NCBI GenBank assembly: GCA_946186535.1
Contig: CAMHNT010000066.1
Coordinates: 1 to 9,929 of the forward strand
Direction of reading: 5' to 3'
Length of the DNA stretch: 9,929 nucleotides
Source of the DNA: an uncultured Clostridia bacterium
GTDB lineage: Bacteria > Bacillota > Clostridia > Oscillospirales > Acutalibacteraceae
Below the pieces are notes generated by a model. The model had not been told where the DNA came from, searched no databases, and worked only from the letters and a program-made list of their open reading frames with translations. Both the position numbers and the translations under genes were made by a program. Below, one piece after another: positions 1 through 6,147 of this stretch; position 1 is the first letter of the stretch, and each line of letters starts with the position of its first letter.

Positions 1-1
1 C

Positions 2-179
2 GTCCCCTCTTCAAAAACAGTCCCCCGGACTGTTTTTGAATTCACCCCTTGCAGAGGGCTGAAGTATAAGGAGTTTCGCCGTCTGCGGACGGCGACCAAA
101 GACGCTGTCTTTGGAAACCGCCAACTTTTGAAAAAGTTGGATCAAAACTTTTTCAAGCTTCGCTTCGCCGGAAAATTTT
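2..179 (+). repeat. Composite multi-hairpin intergenic repeat, left copy
   Basis: A string of perfect inverted repeats: H1 at 10-40 (14-bp stem, 3-nt loop), H3 at 76-95 (8-bp stem, TGCG loop), H4 at 96-114 (8-bp stem, 3-nt loop) and H5 at 121-140 (8-9-bp stem). Positions 130-138 can alternatively pair with 146-154, which would disrupt H5. Bases 2-114 align without length difference to the reverse complement of 9817-9929, at roughly 83% identity by hand count; the H3-H4 part differs at one loop base only. A 15-base H5 core (123-137) also recurs in the right copy. No coding sequence is credible here. The element ends at the rqcH stop codon. It could be a REP/MITE-like dispersed repeat or a terminator cluster; copy number elsewhere is unknown. 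Confidence 0.85.
10..40. terminator. Possible bidirectional intrinsic terminator (H1 of the left repeat)
   Basis: The core CAGTCC/GGACTG stem with a 3-nt loop is flanked by five A on one side and five T on the other, so each strand reads as a GC-containing hairpin followed by a U-run. For the leftward rqcH transcript it lies about 140 nt after the stop codon. No T-rich hairpin is closer, so it is the best candidate end for that message. The stem is only 6 bp before the A/T part, so efficiency is uncertain. Confidence 0.45.
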
Positions 180-1922
180 TTAATCAAACTCAATCCCCGG
201 TGTCACATAAAGCGTTTTATTCTTGACAAAAATAACCATTCCCGGCTTTGCTCCCTGAGGTTTACTGACGTTCCGTATCTTTGTATAATCAACGGGAACC
301 TGCGAACCGTCCTTTGCCTTGCTGTGATAAGCCGCAATTTTTGCCGCCTGCAAAATGGCTTCGTCACTCGGTTCTCTTCCGTTTGTAACGAGGATAGTAT
401 GAGATCCGGGAATCTCCTTTGTGTGAAACCATATGTCATTATTGTTAGCCGTCTTTAATGTGAGCGTATCGTTCTGTCTGTTGTTTCTGCCGACGAGAAC
501 CTCAAAACCGTCCGTCGTCGTAAACTTAAGCGGAGGAAGCGGCTTCTGATCTTTTGCCTTGCTCTTTGGAGCTTTTATGTATCCTGTCTGTATGAGCTCC
601 GAACGGATTTCCGCAAGCTCTCTTTCGGTTTCCGCACGGCTGAGTGAATCGAAAACGTTGTCTATATATTCAAGCTCTTTTTCCGCAAGTTCAATCTGCT
701 CCGTCAAAATCTGTTCGGCTGTTTTTGCCTTTCTGTAGTCCTTATAATACTTCTGCGCATTCTGCGAACCCGATTTTGACGGGTCAAGCTTTATTCTTAT
801 CACTGACATATTTTCGTCGTAGAAGTTTTCGAGATCAACGAACGGAGAGCCTTTTTCGATTCTGTAGAGATTCGCCTGAAGAAGATCTCCGTAAATTCTG
901 AGAGTTTCCCTGTCTGCGCACTGTTCGAGTTCCCCACGCTGTGTATTTATCTTACGAGAAAGGCGTTCCGAAGCGTTTGTAAGCAGCTTCAGGAGATCCT
1001 GACCTTTTACCTTCATTCTGTCCGCACGGTCACGCTCCAGATAGAAATTGTCGAGAAGCTCCGAAAAACTCGCATCTCTCGAAAGCTTCATCGCCGAACC
1101 GTACTGAGTTATGCCCATGAAAGAAATATCCTTCGGCTTTCCCTTAGGCTCGCTGATGCAGTATGGCGCACCGCTTCTTTCCCTGACGGCATTTGAAAGC
1201 TTTGTTATATAATAGTCGAGCCTCTTCATATACTGCGAATCAAGCTCGTCTGTATAAAGCTCCTCGCCGCTTGTTATGAGATACTCAATCTCACGGCACA
1301 CAATAGGCGAAACACCCTGAACCGTATTCAGTATCGCCTTGTTGATTTTTTCGGGCTTTTGCTGATTTGCGACAGCCAGAGCGATTTCGGAAGGCTCGGT
1401 TTCAAGCATGCTCAGCTTATTCTGTGCAGGAGGAAGTTCATATTTCATTCCCGGAAGAACAAGTCTCTGAGTCGTCATAGTAGGGTCGACACGCTTTAGC
1501 GCATCGATAATCATGCCGTTTTCATCTATAAAAATAACATTGCTGTACTTTCCCATTATCTCAACCGCAAGAGTCAGTCTTATCGGGTCGCCGAGGTCGT
1601 TCGTCGCATCGAAATCTATGAAAACAATTCTTTCCAGATCGGGCTGTCTGACGTCACAGACTTTCGAACCGCAGAGCTTTTTTCTCAAAAGCATACAGAG
1701 CATCGGCGGAGAAGCCGGATTCTCGGGCGCATTCTGAGTGAAATTGACTCTGGGTGAGTTTGCTCTCGCCGAGATGAGAAGCTTCCTGTTTCCGTTCAAT
1801 GTTCTTACCGCAATTATCAGCTCGTCTCTGTTTGGCTGATGAATCTGCGACACTCTTGCGCCGCACAGATCTTCCTTCAATTCCCCCGTCAAAAAACGTA
1901 CAAAAACTCCGTCAAGCGCCAT
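180..1922 (-). CDS. rqcH: NFACT-family ribosome rescue factor RqcH (formerly annotated fibronectin-binding protein)
   Basis: A 580-residue protein of the RqcH/Rqc2/NEMF (NFACT) family. Family members bind stalled 50S subunits carrying peptidyl-tRNA and add C-terminal alanine tails that mark the chain for degradation. The N-terminal NFACT-N domain begins MALDGVFV. A helix-hairpin-helix-like segment (GVSPIVCREI) lies near residue 210, a coiled-coil-rich stretch spans roughly 290-450, and the C-terminal NFACT-R domain holds the IWFH...PGSHTIL signature. The usual Asp-Arg pair needed for tailing (D97/R98 in B. subtilis) appears here as E97-R98. I chose ATG at 1922 because an AAAGGAGG ribosome site lies 8 nt upstream; the TTG at 1928 is only 2 nt from that site. 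Length and domain order match the family. It is transcribed alone from the promoter at 1970-1998 and its stop codon touches the left hairpin repeat. Confidence 0.93.
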   Translation of the reverse strand: MALDGVFVRFLTGELKEDLCGARVSQIHQPNRDELIIAVRTLNGNRKLLISARANSPRVNFTQNAPENPASPPMLCMLLRKKLCGSKVCDVRQPDLERIVFIDFDATNDLGDPIRLTLAVEIMGKYSNVIFIDENGMIIDALKRVDPTMTTQRLVLPGMKYELPPAQNKLSMLETEPSEIALAVANQQKPEKINKAILNTVQGVSPIVCREIEYLITSGEELYTDELDSQYMKRLDYYITKLSNAVRERSGAPYCISEPKGKPKDISFMGITQYGSAMKLSRDASFSELLDNFYLERDRADRMKVKGQDLLKLLTNASERLSRKINTQRGELEQCADRETLRIYGDLLQANLYRIEKGSPFVDLENFYDENMSVIRIKLDPSKSGSQNAQKYYKDYRKAKTAEQILTEQIELAEKELEYIDNVFDSLSRAETERELAEIRSELIQTGYIKAPKSKAKDQKPLPPLKFTTTDGFEVLVGRNNRQNDTLTLKTANNNDIWFHTKEIPGSHTILVTNGREPSDEAILQAAKIAAYHSKAKDGSQVPVDYTKIRNVSKPQGAKPGMVIFVKNKTLYVTPGIEFD

Positions 1923-1969
1923 TTTCAACGCCTCCTTTTTATCCTGAACAAAAATTAATAATCATCATT

Positions 1970-1998
1970 ATTATACAATAAAAGAATGAATATTTCTA
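1970..1998 (-). promoter_or_regulatory. rqcH sigma-A promoter
   Basis: On the minus strand a perfect -10 TATAAT (1975-1970) lies 17 nt from TAGAAA (1998-1993), which matches 4 of 6 bases of the -35 consensus. The predicted start is near 1963, giving a leader of about 40 nt that includes the strong ribosome site AAAGGAGG. It is divergent from the promoter at 2051-2079. Confidence 0.7.
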
Positions 1999-2028
1999 CC
2001 TTTTGAACGGATTTTTCCCGACCGTTAA

Positions 2029-2051
2029 ATATTTTTAAAATTCAAAAATAT
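2029..2051. promoter_or_regulatory. Operator-like inverted repeat abutting a -35 box
   Basis: ATATTTTT at 2029-2036 and AAAAATAT at 2044-2051 form a perfect 8-bp inverted repeat with a 7-nt spacer. The last base is the first base of the -35 box of the plus-strand promoter. A second, looser pair (AACGG 2006-2010, CCGTT 2022-2026) lies just upstream. A dimeric regulator could bind here, but the arms are almost pure A/T and could arise by chance in this AT-rich gap. Confidence 0.35.
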
Positions 2052-2079
2052 TGACACCTTAAACGAATTTTAATATAAT
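2051..2079 (+). promoter_or_regulatory. Perfect-consensus sigma-A promoter for the DUF3592-like gene
   Basis: TTGACA at 2051-2056 and TATAAT at 2074-2079 are separated by exactly 17 nt, a 12/12 match to the housekeeping consensus. The expected transcript start is around 2085-2088, about 25 nt before the ATG at 2111 and about 65 nt before the ATG at 2151. Confidence 0.88.
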
Positions 2080-2110
2080 CAATACAGATGAATATACAGT
2101 TGGAAGGTAC

Positions 2111-3031
2111 ATGTATATTTATCACGTTAAACATATGGGAGGTATAAAAAATGAGTACACCAAGAACAAGAAACCGGAACAGCGCAATCCGCTGAAACGC
2201 TCATTAATAATCACACTGCTTTTATGCCTGGGCTTCTGCACACTGGCTTCGGCAACAAACAAAAACACCCCCGGAACATTCCCGGGATACACAATACCTG
2301 TTGCTATTTTGGTAACCATAGCAATAATGATTCTGTTGGTTATACGTTTCGTTATCAAGCAGTATTTCATTCTGAAAAACACATATCGGAATCTTGAACA
2401 GAACATGCAGCAGGGTTATCAGCAGGCAGCACAATACACGGAATTCGTCGAGTATCCGTACCCGAACATTCAGCAGCAGTACATAAATCCCACACCGACA
2501 CCACAGAATTATTCCCACCCGTCTCAGGCTGCACAGAGGAACAGAAGGAACTATACGTTCAGCTCGGCTTTTTCTATTTTTTCATGTATGGTTCTGCTGT
2601 TTTCGAGCTTCTACTTTCCCTACAAAGAACAGAAGAGACTTGATGATAACTATACCGCAACCGCCGCACAGGTCACAGAGACAGAAGTTACAACAACAAC
2701 GTCGTATGACGATGAAGGCGAGGAAACAGTCAACTATACATATCACGTTACATTCAAATACAGCTTTGACAACAAAGAATACAGCGGCTATTTCTCCACC
2801 TCCAGGTATCACTACGAGGGCGAGGAAATTCAGATTTATGTAACCCCCGATGATCCGAACAATTGGGAATACCCCGATGATCATACATTTTTTCTTTATG
2901 CCTTGAGAATTTCGCTCAGTGTTGTAATACTTATTTTACTTCTGAATCCTTCGAAAAATCTTGCCATAAGCATTTCCATAATTGCAATTACGGGTATGAT
3001 GATAGCCGGTTTGATATTTTATGTTAGGTAA
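2111..3031 (+). CDS. Membrane protein with DUF3592-like extracytoplasmic domain; function unknown
   Basis: A 306-codon frame whose function I do not recognise. Residues 29-48 (KR then a hydrophobic run ending LASA) look like a signal peptide or first membrane helix; a second helix spans 61-82. A Gln/Pro/Tyr-rich linker (about 95-145) leads to a third helix at 150-169. Residues about 180-255 resemble DUF3592: an ATAAQVTETEV strand, TYHVTFKYSFDNKEY, then EEIQIYVTPDDPNNW. Two more helices (258-278, 283-304) end the protein. The start is uncertain. The ATG at 2111 has GGAAGG only 3 nt upstream, and Met9 (2135) has no ribosome site. The best ribosome site, GGGAGG at 2137-2142, serves an ATG at 2151 in another frame. 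It is monocistronic, convergent with rlmH and the only plus-strand gene here. The body of the frame is secure; the first 20 or so residues are not. Confidence 0.75.
   Translation: MYIYHVKHMGGIKNEYTKNKKPEQRNPLKRSLIITLLLCLGFCTLASATNKNTPGTFPGYTIPVAILVTIAIMILLVIRFVIKQYFILKNTYRNLEQNMQQGYQQAAQYTEFVEYPYPNIQQQYINPTPTPQNYSHPSQAAQRNRRNYTFSSAFSIFSCMVLLFSSFYFPYKEQKRLDDNYTATAAQVTETEVTTTTSYDDEGEETVNYTYHVTFKYSFDNKEYSGYFSTSRYHYEGEEIQIYVTPDDPNNWEYPDDHTFFLYALRISLSVVILILLLNPSKNLAISISIIAITGMMIAGLIFYVR
2151..2195 (+). other. Short out-of-frame ORF with the best ribosome site of this transcript
   Basis: ATG at 2151 lies 8 nt after GGGAGG (2137-2142) and opens MSTPRTRNRNSAIR before TGA at 2193-2195. It overlaps the start of the DUF3592-like frame, shifted by one base. 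It may be the genuine N-terminus of that protein cut off by a one-base deletion, an overlapping regulatory ORF, or an assembly error. Adding one base near 2165-2175 would give MSTPRTR joined to KPEQRNPLKRS and then the hydrophobic segment, a sensible N-terminus. Confidence 0.4.
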
Positions 3032-3060
3032 AGCTGATAGTCATTTTTAGTAAAAATAAA

Positions 3061-3097
3061 AGGGAGAAGTCTTTAGTTTTAAGGCTTCTCCTTTTTT
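3061..3097. terminator. Bidirectional intrinsic terminator between convergent genes
   Basis: GGAGAAGTCTT (3063-3073) pairs with AAGGCTTCTCC (3081-3091): 11 bp including one G-T pair, with a 7-nt loop. Six T follow on the plus strand. A-rich sequence precedes it, giving a U-rich tail on the minus strand. It lies 31 nt after the plus-strand stop and 12 nt after the rlmH stop, so it serves both. Confidence 0.9.
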
Positions 3098-3103
3098 ATA
3101 TAA

Positions 3104-3586
3104 TCACTTATGATATTTTGTTCCCGAATTTATTGAAAAGGCACGGTAAATCTGTTCGCACAGCATGACCCTTGCGAGCTGATGAGGAAATGTCATTTCC
3201 GACATTGAAAGCTTCAAATCGGCTCTGCTCTTCACCTCGTCCGACAGCCCCCAGCTTCCTCCGATTACAAAAGCAATACTGCTGATCCCGTTCACCGCCG
3301 TATCGCTCAGATACTCCGCAAGCTTCACCGAGGATTTCTGCTTTCCCTCAATGCACATTGCAACTACTCTTGTACTTCGGTCAAGCTTTGACAGAATCCT
3401 CTTCCCCTCACAGGTTAAAATATTATTGATCTGCGAATCATTCGGCGCTTCCGCCGTCTTTTCCTCATCGACTTCGATTATCTCGAATTTGCAGAACGAC
3501 TGCAGCCTTTTTGAATATTCGGCGACTGCATCTTTCAGATATTTCTCCTTGAGCTTTCCTACGCATACAACACTGACCTTCAACAT
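3104..3586 (-). CDS. rlmH: 23S rRNA pseudouridine-1915 N3-methyltransferase RlmH (SPOUT family)
   Basis: A 160-residue protein, the normal full length for RlmH, which uses S-adenosylmethionine to methylate pseudouridine 1915 in helix 69 of 23S rRNA on assembled ribosomes. The start MLKVSVVCVGKLKEKYLKDA is typical. The SAM-binding knot has FVIGGSWGLS (106-115) and LSMSEMTFPHQLARVMLCEQ, and the protein ends in the family tail YRAFSINSGTKYHK. ATG at 3586 has GGTGG 6 nt upstream. The gene starts 12 nt after the walJ stop, so the two are almost certainly co-transcribed and probably translationally coupled. The walJ-rlmH order also occurs around the walRK locus of Bacillus; no walRK genes lie in this window. 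Transcription ends at the hairpin at 3061-3097. Confidence 0.96.
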   Translation of the reverse strand: MLKVSVVCVGKLKEKYLKDAVAEYSKRLQSFCKFEIIEVDEEKTAEAPNDSQINNILTCEGKRILSKLDRSTRVVAMCIEGKQKSSVKLAEYLSDTAVNGISSIAFVIGGSWGLSDEVKSRADLKLSMSEMTFPHQLARVMLCEQIYRAFSINSGTKYHK

Positions 3587-3598
3587 AACAAACCACCG

Positions 3599-4387
3599 TC
3601 AAAAAATAATACTGCTTCCGTCCGTTTCAACAGGCGCAACACTCAGAGTGAAATCACTCTGCAAAACCATTCCTTTGGCATTCAGCTCATTGAGCGACTC
3701 ACGATAGGCGATCTCAGGCATATTGTTCTCCTTGCTCAGATGCGCAAGAACGAAACGTTTCGTTCCGCTCTTCACAAGTCTTGGCAGAAACTCCGAACAA
3801 GTAACGTTTGACAGATGGCCTATGTCGGACATTATACGCCTTTTCAGCTGATAAGGGTACGGTCCCATCTGAAGCATTCTTACGTCGTGATTTGACTCTA
3901 TAACAACTGCGTCGCAGCCGAGCAGCGCATTTTCAACCTCGTCCGACAGATACCCCAGATCAGTCGCAAGCGCAAATTTAACATCTCCCATTGTCACCCT
4001 GTAGCCGCAGCCTTCCGCACAGTCGTGTGAAATAGGAAACCTGTCAACGTGCATATTATCAAGGTCAACTCCGCCGCTCTGGATAACTCTGCAGTCCGTT
4101 TTTTCATCAACATAATTCAGTCTCATCATAGCCTTCTGAGTACCAAGAGTTGAATAAACAGGGATTGAATGTCTGTTTGCAAAAACCCGAACACCCTTTA
4201 CATGGTCAATGTGCTCGTGAGTCACGAATATTCCTCTGATCGAAGATATGTCGATATTATTGTCAAGAAATGCATTGGTAATCTGCTTTGCACTTCTTCC
4301 TGCATCAATCAGTATCCCCTCTCCGCCGCTCGATATGTAATAACTGTTGCCCTGACTTCCGCTGAAAAGCGGTACAAGCTTCGCCAT
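3599..4387 (-). CDS. walJ: Metallo-beta-lactamase-fold hydrolase, WalJ (YycJ) family
   Basis: A 262-residue soluble MBL-fold protein of the WalJ/YycJ family, which in Firmicutes is associated with coordinating cell division, wall metabolism and DNA replication. The substrate is not settled; a nuclease-type activity is often proposed. The SGSQGNSYYI strand opens the fold (9-18), FVTHEHIDHVKG carries the metal-binding HxHxDH motif (His57, His59, Asp61, His62), and further likely ligands are in PISHD and ALATDLG. ATG at 4387 was chosen because AAAGGA lies 7 nt upstream and the conserved family start is MAKLVPLFSGS. A GTG at 4438 would add 17 residues encoded by a terminator hairpin, which is unlikely. 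The hairpin at 4410-4452 separates it from murA, and only a weak promoter candidate is visible between them. rlmH follows after 12 nt. Confidence 0.9.
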   Translation of the reverse strand: MAKLVPLFSGSQGNSYYISSGGEGILIDAGRSAKQITNAFLDNNIDISSIRGIFVTHEHIDHVKGVRVFANRHSIPVYSTLGTQKAMMRLNYVDEKTDCRVIQSGGVDLDNMHVDRFPISHDCAEGCGYRVTMGDVKFALATDLGYLSDEVENALLGCDAVVIESNHDVRMLQMGPYPYQLKRRIMSDIGHLSNVTCSEFLPRLVKSGTKRFVLAHLSKENNMPEIAYRESLNELNAKGMVLQSDFTLSVAPVETDGSSIIF

Positions 4388-4409
4388 TTCTTTTTCCTTT
4401 CTCTGTCCG

Positions 4410-4452
4410 AAAAACAGCCGTCCTTTAAAGCTTTTCACCTTAAAAAACGGCT
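4410..4452 (-). terminator. murA terminator / possible walJ attenuator
   Basis: On the minus strand AGCCGT followed by TTTTTTAAGG (4452-4438) pairs with the complementary arm 4430-4416. This gives a continuous 15-bp helix including three G-U pairs and a 7-nt loop, then G and five T (4414-4410). It ends only 22 nt before the walJ start codon. It therefore terminates murA and at the same time sits in the walJ leader; read-through or controlled attenuation would be needed if walJ is driven from upstream. Confidence 0.8.
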
Positions 4453-4514
4453 TTGATATTTTTATGTCTTATAATTCAACAATCATAACTATTTTAATTC
4501 AATAGCGATGTTTT

Positions 4515-5807
4515 TCAAATATCATCATCTTCAACATTTTCTTTATATGTAACACGGCGAATATCCGCACCTATTGAAGTAAGCTTTTCTATGATCTTCT
4601 CATAGCCTCTCTCAATATATTTTATATCGGATATCTCCGTCAGTCCGTCCGCTGCGAGTCCTGCGATAACCATCGCCGCTCCGGCACGAAGGTCAAGCGC
4701 TCTGACCTTTGTTCCCTTAAGACGATTCTTTCCGTAAATATGAGCAACATTTCCGTTGTCAACAATGTCCGCACCCATTTTGCGAAGCTGAGGAATATAT
4801 GAAAATCTGCTTTCCCAGACGCATTCCATGACCCTGCTTCTGCCGTTCGCCGTTGCAAGAAGTGCAACGAACTGCGGCTGCATATCCGTCGGAAAACCGG
4901 GATGCGGCATGGTCTTTACATTACAGCTTTTAAGCTCGTTCTCTCTGATCACACGAACCGACTCGTCATATTCCTCAACGATAGTTCCGGTGTCCCTGAG
5001 CTTTGTCGTAATCGAATCGAGATGCTCGGGAATAACATCCTTGATCAGAACGTTGCCGCCTGTTGCCGCAACGGCAGCCATATATGTTCCCGCCTCAATC
5101 TGATCGGGAATGATAGAATATGTACATGAATGAAGCCTCTCAACACCGCGGATTTTTATTACGTCGGTGCCCGCTCCCTTGATATTTGCACCCATCGAAT
5201 TCAGAAAATTCGCAAGGTCAACTACATGAGGCTCCTTGGCGGCCCTATCGATAACGGTTTTTCCCGGAACCTTGACCGCTGCAAGCATGGCGTTCATTGT
5301 TGCTCCGACGGAAACCACGTCAAAATATATCGGCTTTCCCTCAAGCTTTTCCGAGTCAAGCTCAATTTTCGAAGGAAGAATATTCACCGAAGCTCCGAGA
5401 GTTTCGAAAGCCTTGAGGTGAAGATCGATCGGTCTTTCACAGAAGCTGCATCCGCCCGGAAGAGGAACAACAGCCTTTCCGAATTTTCCCAGAAGTGCAC
5501 CCAAAAGGTAATATGAAGCTCTCATGTCTCCGACGAGCTTTTCGCACGTCACCTTGTGGCTTGTGATACCTCTCGGGTCAATCTCTACTTTTGAATCGTC
5601 TCCGTTTATTCTCGTTACCTTAGCGCCCATACTTTCAAGGATAGCTAAAATAACAGAAACGTCTTTTATCTTAGGGAGATTTTCTATAACACACGGCTCA
5701 TCCGCAAGCACTGCGGCAGGAATAATTGAAACAGCGGCATTTTTCGCACCGCTGACGGAAATCTCGCCGTAAAGCTTATTTCCTCCGTTAATAACAAACT
5801 TATCCAC
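4515..5807 (-). CDS. murA: UDP-N-acetylglucosamine 1-carboxyvinyltransferase (MurA)
   Basis: A 430-residue cytoplasmic enolpyruvyl transferase that moves the enolpyruvyl group of phosphoenolpyruvate to UDP-GlcNAc, the first committed step of peptidoglycan synthesis. Both EPSP-synthase-like lobes are present. Lys22-Asn23 (SGAKNAA), the active-site loop PGGC with Cys120, the general-base motif PTDMQ (Asp308) and DLRAG (Arg374) are all intact. The loop reads GGCSFCERPIDLH, with a second cysteine at 123 where glycine is usual. The catalytic Cys rather than Asp predicts fosfomycin sensitivity if the drug reaches it (inference). The start is GTG at 5807, with GGAGAG 7 nt upstream and an in-frame stop directly before it. 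Firmicutes often carry two paralogues (murA/murZ); I cannot tell which this is. It has its own distant promoter and a long leader. Confidence 0.96.
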   Translation of the reverse strand: MDKFVINGGNKLYGEISVSGAKNAAVSIIPAAVLADEPCVIENLPKIKDVSVILAILESMGAKVTRINGDDSKVEIDPRGITSHKVTCEKLVGDMRASYYLLGALLGKFGKAVVPLPGGCSFCERPIDLHLKAFETLGASVNILPSKIELDSEKLEGKPIYFDVVSVGATMNAMLAAVKVPGKTVIDRAAKEPHVVDLANFLNSMGANIKGAGTDVIKIRGVERLHSCTYSIIPDQIEAGTYMAAVAATGGNVLIKDVIPEHLDSITTKLRDTGTIVEEYDESVRVIRENELKSCNVKTMPHPGFPTDMQPQFVALLATANGRSRVMECVWESRFSYIPQLRKMGADIVDNGNVAHIYGKNRLKGTKVRALDLRAGAAMVIAGLAADGLTEISDIKYIERGYEKIIEKLTSIGADIRRVTYKENVEDDDI

Positions 5808-5867
5808 TTAGGCACTCTCCAATCCGGATATTTCCCGTACAACGACAGCAATCAAATTCGTTGACGG

Positions 5868-5915
5868 CTACAAAACGACCGCCAATTTCTCCGGGCGGTC
5901 CACATAATCATTCAT
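5868..5915 (-). other. Possible 15-codon leader ORF upstream of murA
   Basis: ATG at 5915 opens MNDYVDRPEKLAVVL and stops at TAG (5870-5868). A weak GGGA lies about 9 nt upstream. The ORF spans the terminator-like hairpin (5877-5900), with its stop just past the T-run. There is no run of one amino acid as in classical leader peptides, and a 15-codon frame may be chance. Confidence 0.25.
5871..5900 (-). terminator. Terminator-like hairpin in the murA leader
   Basis: Minus-strand GACCGCC (5900-5894) and GGCGGTC (5883-5877) form a perfect 7-bp GC-rich stem around a 10-nt loop, followed by G and four T (5875-5872). It lies about 170-195 nt after the predicted transcript start and 63 nt before the murA start codon. 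It could end a small RNA or attenuate murA. The T-run is short, so partial termination is more likely than complete. Confidence 0.5.
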
Positions 5916-5929
5916 AAACAAAAGTCCCA

Positions 5930-6068
5930 CTAATATATACCCATGGTAAAAAACTATACCTAATCTTTAATTAATACCAATACCAAACCAAAAATCTTTT
6001 CTTTTCCATAACTTTAAAAGCCACAACACAAAGCAAGTGCCGAAAAGACACTTACCATATATTAGCCC
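5930..6068 (-). ncRNA. Structured murA leader or small RNA of unknown class
   Basis: The predicted transcript starts near 6069-6068. CTAATATAT (6065-6057) then GGTAA (6056-6052) pair with TTACC (5949-5945) and ATATATTAG (5938-5930), closing a domain of about 136 nt with a 9+5-bp stem and a 6-nt bulge. Inside, a 9-bp hairpin with loop TTTTC (6051-6029, two G-U pairs) competes with or stacks beside the inner closing pairs. The remainder is G/T-rich with little pairing. No riboswitch consensus that I know is recognisable, and 6S-like rod pairing is absent. It may act on murA through the downstream hairpin or be a free RNA of about 195 nt. Confidence 0.4.
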
Positions 6069-6075
6069 TAATAGA

Positions 6076-6104
6076 ATGATAATACAAATCGGGAAAAATG
6101 TCAA
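6076..6104 (-). promoter_or_regulatory. Strong sigma-A promoter for the murA leader
   Basis: Minus-strand TTGACA (6104-6099), a 17-nt spacer and TATCAT (6081-6076) give 11/12 consensus matches. It is about 44 nt downstream of the metalloprotein stop and about 260 nt upstream of the murA start codon. Upstream only a weak A/T stem with seven T (about 6124-6149) could terminate the dnaG-rpoD message. Confidence 0.85.
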
Positions 6105-6147
6105 TAATACTTCAATAAGTTACAAAAAAATATCAGAACACACAATA

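Noticed and set aside
76..140. CRISPR repeats
   Set aside because: The palindromes differ from one another, adjoin without spacers, and occur once per element; no cas gene is present.
180..1922. Fibronectin-binding adhesin
   Set aside because: The NFACT-N and NFACT-R domains and absence of a signal peptide or wall anchor fit RqcH; the adhesin name is historical.
2089..2148. 19-codon ORF starting near the transcript start before the DUF3592-like gene
   Set aside because: It has no ribosome site and would be nearly leaderless; no composition bias supports it.
5954..5990. Two-tier G-quadruplex in the murA leader (minus strand GG repeats)
   Set aside because: Only two-G tracts and one long loop; stability would be low and there is no further support.
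5871..6068. 6S RNA or a known riboswitch
   Set aside because: The length would suit 6S RNA, but there is no long rod-like pairing with a central bubble, and no core consensus of the riboswitch classes I know is visible.
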